Origin: Saprospiraceae bacterium
GTDB lineage: Bacteria; Bacteroidota; Bacteroidia; Chitinophagales; Saprospiraceae
Length of the DNA: 64,000 bases
Assembly: GCA_028279185.1 (NCBI GenBank)
Contig: JANQSS010000173.1
Location: 1 to 64,000 of the forward strand
Direction of reading: 5' to 3'
In this document: positions 61,032 to 64,000 of the stretch, piece after piece
Position numbering within the stretch: the first letter of the stretch is position 1
Layout of the letters: each line of letters opens with the position of its first letter
Notes under the pieces: generated by a model
The model's database searches: none
Told to the model about the DNA's origin: nothing
What the model saw: only the letters and a program-made list of their open reading frames with translations
Position numbers and translations under genes: made by a program

Positions 61032-63689
61032 TTAACTCTCTTGGTTTGGAATATCATCCGCTGTGAATTCATACAATTCATTCGCTTCTTCTTCCTTGAA
61101 CTTCATGACCAAATCAAGGGCATCAGGCACTACATCGCTGCACATCGTAATCAAGGATCCTTTTTTCGCGTTGCGAATGGCAAATGATATCGCTTCGGCT
61201 TCATTCGGAATAATAGTAATTTTCATTTCCGGGTTAGCTTGAAGAATTCCGTCTTTCATAAGGTCAATTAATTCTTCTTCCGTTCGCCCGCGTAGATTTT
61301 TATCTTGCCTAATAATGACTTCATCAAATGTTGCGGCAGCAATACTTCCAATTTCTTGTGTATCTTGATCGCGTCGATCCCCGACTCCGGCAATAATTCC
61401 AACTTTATATTCAGCATCAACATTTTCAATAAACTTTTGCAATGCGCGCAAACCTGCCGGATTATGCGCATAATCCACCAAAACATCAAAATCTTTGAAA
61501 TTAAACATATTCATTCGTCCAGGGGTTTGCCCTGGTGAAGGAATAAATGTTGTGAGTGCCATTTTAATATCTTCAATTTTTACTTGCCTTACATACGCTG
61601 TCAATACGGCCGGAAGTACGTTCTGAATCATAAAATGCGCTTTTCCTCCAAAAGTCAATGGAATATTTACGGCCTTTGCAACGCGTAACTTCCATTTGCC
61701 TCGACAAATCGTAACAAATCCATTTTCATAAATAGCTGATAATCCGCCCCTTTCCATATGCCGAATTATGCGATCATTCGTTTCATCCATTGAAAACAGC
61801 GCTACATTACAATCCACATTTTTACGCATTTCATAAACTAAGTCATCATCTGCATTAAGTATTGCATATCCATCAGGAAGCACTGTTTCGGGAATTACCC
61901 CTTTGACACGTGCCATCTGCTCAATTGTGTGTATTCCTTTTAGGCCAAGATGGTCCGCTGCCACGTTCGTAACAATACCCACATCGCAATTATGAAATCC
62001 GAGTCCTGCCCGTAATAAACCTCCTCGAGCAGATTCGAGAACTGCCATCGTCACGGTTGGGTCCTTCAAAACAAATTCGGCACTGGCGGGTCCTGTGCAA
62101 TCGCCCTTCATCAAAAGTCGATTTTGAATGTAGACGCCATCTGAAGTTGTGTACCCAACCTTATATCCAACCATTTTCATTATGTGAGAAATAAGGCGAG
62201 TCGTTGTCGTCTTGCCGTTTGTGCCGGTAACAGCGATTATTGGTATTCTGGACGATCTTCCGGGAGGAAACATCATGTCGACCACATGAGCGGCGACATT
62301 GCGAGCCAGCCCTTCTGTCGGCGCAAGATGCATTCTGAATCCCGGACCTGCATTGACCTCGAGGACAGCACCACCGGTTTCTTCCACGGGTTTACTGATA
62401 TCATTCGTCATCACATCAATACCACAAATGTCCAAGCCAATGATTTTAGCAATTCGTTCCGCCATAAATACATTATGTGGATGAACACGATCATACACAT
62501 CGGTTGCGGTGCCACCAGTACTCAAGTTTGCCGTGTCCTTTAAATACAAAATTTCACCTTTAGGCAACACATCCTGAGGTGAATATCCTGCTCGATTGAT
62601 TAAATTTTCAGCCATGGTATCAACCTTGATACGTGTCAGCACTTTTTCATGTCCATAGCCCCGACGCGGATCTGAGTTAACATGATCAATCAATTCTAAA
62701 ATTGTGTTTTCTCCATTACCTATGATGTGGGCTGGCGTCCGCTTAGCTGCTGCAACCAATTTATAATTAATGACGAGAAGTCGATAATCATCACCGGTGA
62801 TGAATCTTTCTACAATGACACTTCTAGATATTTCTTTTGCTTTATGAAATGCTTCTACAGCCGCTTCTTCGGATTGTATATCCGTCGTTATACCCCGGCC
62901 ATGGTTTCCACCAATAGGCTTGATCACAAGAGGATAGCCAACATAGCGAATGGCGTCACGTAACCCTCTTTCGGTGCGAATAACATCTCCTTTTGGAACG
63001 GGAACCTCAGCTTGCTCAAGTAGGTATTTGCTGTCTTCTTTATCACAGGCCAATTCAACACCGATACTGCTCGTGTCGCTTGTAACCGTCGCTTGGATGC
63101 GCTTTTGATTTGCGCCATATCCTAACTGGCACAGCGAGTAGCGATTCAATCGAATATATGGAATACCTCGACTGATTGCTTCTTCGACAATGGAGCCGGT
63201 ACTTGGGCCAAGGCGTTCATCTTCACGAATTTCACGCATGCGTTGAATATCATCTTCAAGATCGTATTCTTCGCCTTCTATAAGCGCTTCAGCTATGCGT
63301 ACAGAGGCCTTGGCTGCATAGCGACCAACTTTTTCCTCCATATAATTAAACACAACATGGTAAACACCTTCTTCACCTGCACCACGGGTTCTGCCAAAGC
63401 CACAGTCCATTCCGGCTAAAGTTTGAATTTCGAGTGCAATGTGTTCGATGACGTGTCCCATCCACGTTCCTTCCTTTACGCGTTGGAAAAAACCACCTGG
63501 GCTACCGACAGAACAACGATGCTCATACATCGTAGGAAACATTTCCCTCAGTCGATCTAAAAATCCATCTATGGTATTCGTGGGACGCTGTTCCATCTCC
63601 TCCAGATCCAGCAGCATAACAATGAGTTTATGTCGACGAATAGACCAATAATTAGGCCCTCGCATGGCTCGTATTTCGCGTATTTCCAT
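61032..63689 (-). CDS. cphA: Cyanophycin synthetase
   Basis: 885 residues, normal CphA length. The N-terminal domain opens EIREIRAMRGPNYWSIRRHK. The ATP-grasp domain (~210-480) includes PIGGNHGRGITTDI, VLEVNAGPGFRMHL and the N-linked EVPVPKGDVI. The Mur-ligase domain has P-loop GTNGKTTTTRLISHIM near residue 490 and VDYAHNPAGLRALQKF. It polymerises aspartate with arginine side chains into cyanophycin, a nitrogen and carbon reserve. The divergent cyanophycinase gene starts 103 bases away. Confidence 0.97.
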   Translation of the reverse strand: MEIREIRAMRGPNYWSIRRHKLIVMLLDLEEMEQRPTNTIDGFLDRLREMFPTMYEHRCSVGSPGGFFQRVKEGTWMGHVIEHIALEIQTLAGMDCGFGRTRGAGEEGVYHVVFNYMEEKVGRYAAKASVRIAEALIEGEEYDLEDDIQRMREIREDERLGPSTGSIVEEAISRGIPYIRLNRYSLCQLGYGANQKRIQATVTSDTSSIGVELACDKEDSKYLLEQAEVPVPKGDVIRTERGLRDAIRYVGYPLVIKPIGGNHGRGITTDIQSEEAAVEAFHKAKEISRSVIVERFITGDDYRLLVINYKLVAAAKRTPAHIIGNGENTILELIDHVNSDPRRGYGHEKVLTRIKVDTMAENLINRAGYSPQDVLPKGEILYLKDTANLSTGGTATDVYDRVHPHNVFMAERIAKIIGLDICGIDVMTNDISKPVEETGGAVLEVNAGPGFRMHLAPTEGLARNVAAHVVDMMFPPGRSSRIPIIAVTGTNGKTTTTRLISHIMKMVGYKVGYTTSDGVYIQNRLLMKGDCTGPASAEFVLKDPTVTMAVLESARGGLLRAGLGFHNCDVGIVTNVAADHLGLKGIHTIEQMARVKGVIPETVLPDGYAILNADDDLVYEMRKNVDCNVALFSMDETNDRIIRHMERGGLSAIYENGFVTICRGKWKLRVAKAVNIPLTFGGKAHFMIQNVLPAVLTAYVRQVKIEDIKMALTTFIPSPGQTPGRMNMFNFKDFDVLVDYAHNPAGLRALQKFIENVDAEYKVGIIAGVGDRRDQDTQEIGSIAAATFDEVIIRQDKNLRGRTEEELIDLMKDGILQANPEMKITIIPNEAEAISFAIRNAKKGSLITMCSDVVPDALDLVMKFKEEEANELYEFTADDIPNQES

Positions 63690-63766
63690 GGTTAATAAAT
63701 TAGTTTGATGGTTTTAATTAAGCAGTAGCATAGCAATGATTCATGCCACCAAATAATAAACATACG

Positions 63767-63774
63767 TATTTTTG
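63767..63774 (+). promoter_or_regulatory. -7 box (TATTTTTG) for cyanophycinase
   Basis: A perfect TAnnTTTG match 19 bases before the ATG at 63793, implying a very short leader. No matching -33 TTG is obvious. Confidence 0.45.
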
Positions 63775-63792
63775 CCCGCTAAATATTAACAG

Positions 63793-64000
63793 ATGAGACC
63801 TAAAGGAAAGCTAATTGCTATTGGCGGTAATGAGGACAAAGGATTTGGAACGGAGGAAAGTTATACACTGGATTTTATAGAAGATGGAATTCTTAGTCAT
63901 GTTGTTGAGCAAGGCGGTGGATTGCATGCAAGGATAGAAATTATTCCTACCGCTTCTTCGATTCCGGAAGATGTAGCACAAAACTATATTAAGGCCTTCA
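63793..64000 (+). CDS. cphB: Cyanophycinase, N-terminal part (cut by window edge)
   Basis: 69 complete codons from the ATG at 63793 to the window end. GKLIAIGGNEDKGFGTEES and IEIIPTASSIPEDVAQNYIKAF match the N-terminus of CphB peptidases (family S51), which cut cyanophycin to beta-Asp-Arg dipeptides. The catalytic serine region is beyond the edge. It is divergent from cphA, giving a synthesis/breakdown pair with separate promoters. Confidence 0.93.
   Translation, partial: MRPKGKLIAIGGNEDKGFGTEESYTLDFIEDGILSHVVEQGGGLHARIEIIPTASSIPEDVAQNYIKAF

Noticed and set aside
1-64000. tRNA, rRNA, CRISPR, insertion sequence, phage or plasmid origin
   Set aside because: I scanned the gaps by eye for cloverleaf-like segments, regularly spaced repeats and transposase motifs and found none. 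A dedicated search could still find a degenerate one.

Overview
The window looks like a chromosomal segment of a Bacteroidota bacterium, most likely from the class Saprospiria (Lewinella/Haliscomenobacter-like). The gene content points there: bacillithiol ligase BshC, DUF3078, DUF3810, DUF983, DUF4920 and DUF2911 proteins, a type IX secretion C-terminal signal on a pappalysin-like protease, huge secreted HYR and beta-helix proteins, and cyanophycin genes. Upstream regions lack clear Shine-Dalgarno sequences but repeatedly carry the Bacteroidota -7 box TAnnTTTG. No tRNA, rRNA, CRISPR array, transposase or phage gene was seen.

Layout. 1-14.1 kb: a secreted HYR/P-domain giant gene running off the left edge, a DUF3810 membrane protein, thioredoxin, a DUF58-PPK2-S4 operon, and two large convergent secreted proteins that share a C-terminal domain. 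14.2-17.7 kb: a head-to-tail minus-strand unit of acetyltransferase, TMTC-like TPR glycosyltransferase and DprA with zero-base gaps. 17.8-25.4 kb: core metabolism (an outer-membrane protein, BshC, AccD, DnaG, fructose-bisphosphate aldolase, thioredoxin reductase) plus an orphan candidate small RNA upstream of dnaG. 25.5-30.3 kb: persulfide dioxygenase-rhodanese with a CDGSH iron-sulfur protein, then small conserved Bacteroidota genes and a lysoplasmalogenase. 30.4-34.7 kb: an operon of a PIG-L deacetylase, a 38-residue membrane peptide and a sodium:solute symporter. 34.9-42.3 kb: DUF2911, a lipoprotein di-haem peroxidase, a secreted MORN-caspase fusion, DUF4920, a GH113-like glycosidase, a repeat-rich non-coding interval and an orphan secreted protein. 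42.3-46.0 kb: a Spo0M-like protein and a membrane iron-sulfur oxidoreductase cluster facing a PyrR-like phosphoribosyltransferase. 46-49.7 kb: a coiled-coil protein, a stand-alone transcription unit for a 23-residue basic peptide, a LEA-like protein and a PA0069-type radical SAM protein. 49.9-58.2 kb: a surface-glycan locus (four glycosyltransferases, two large membrane proteins, DUF2304 and VanZ-like proteins). 58.5-64 kb: an SDR enzyme, an M43 metalloprotease, a DUF4139 remnant, and divergent cyanophycin synthetase and cyanophycinase.

Links between genes. Thioredoxin, thioredoxin reductase, BshC and the persulfide dioxygenase/CDGSH pair form a dispersed thiol and sulfide homeostasis set. 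The cyanophycin pair would make and degrade a nitrogen reserve. The glycan locus has a DPM1-like transferase and DUF2304 protein in divergent halves, a pair often found together. The least explained items are short: the peptide unit at 47.5-47.7 kb, the minus-strand RNA at 21.2-21.3 kb, the membrane peptide at 32.9 kb, and the repeat/hairpin interval at 40.7-41.2 kb.
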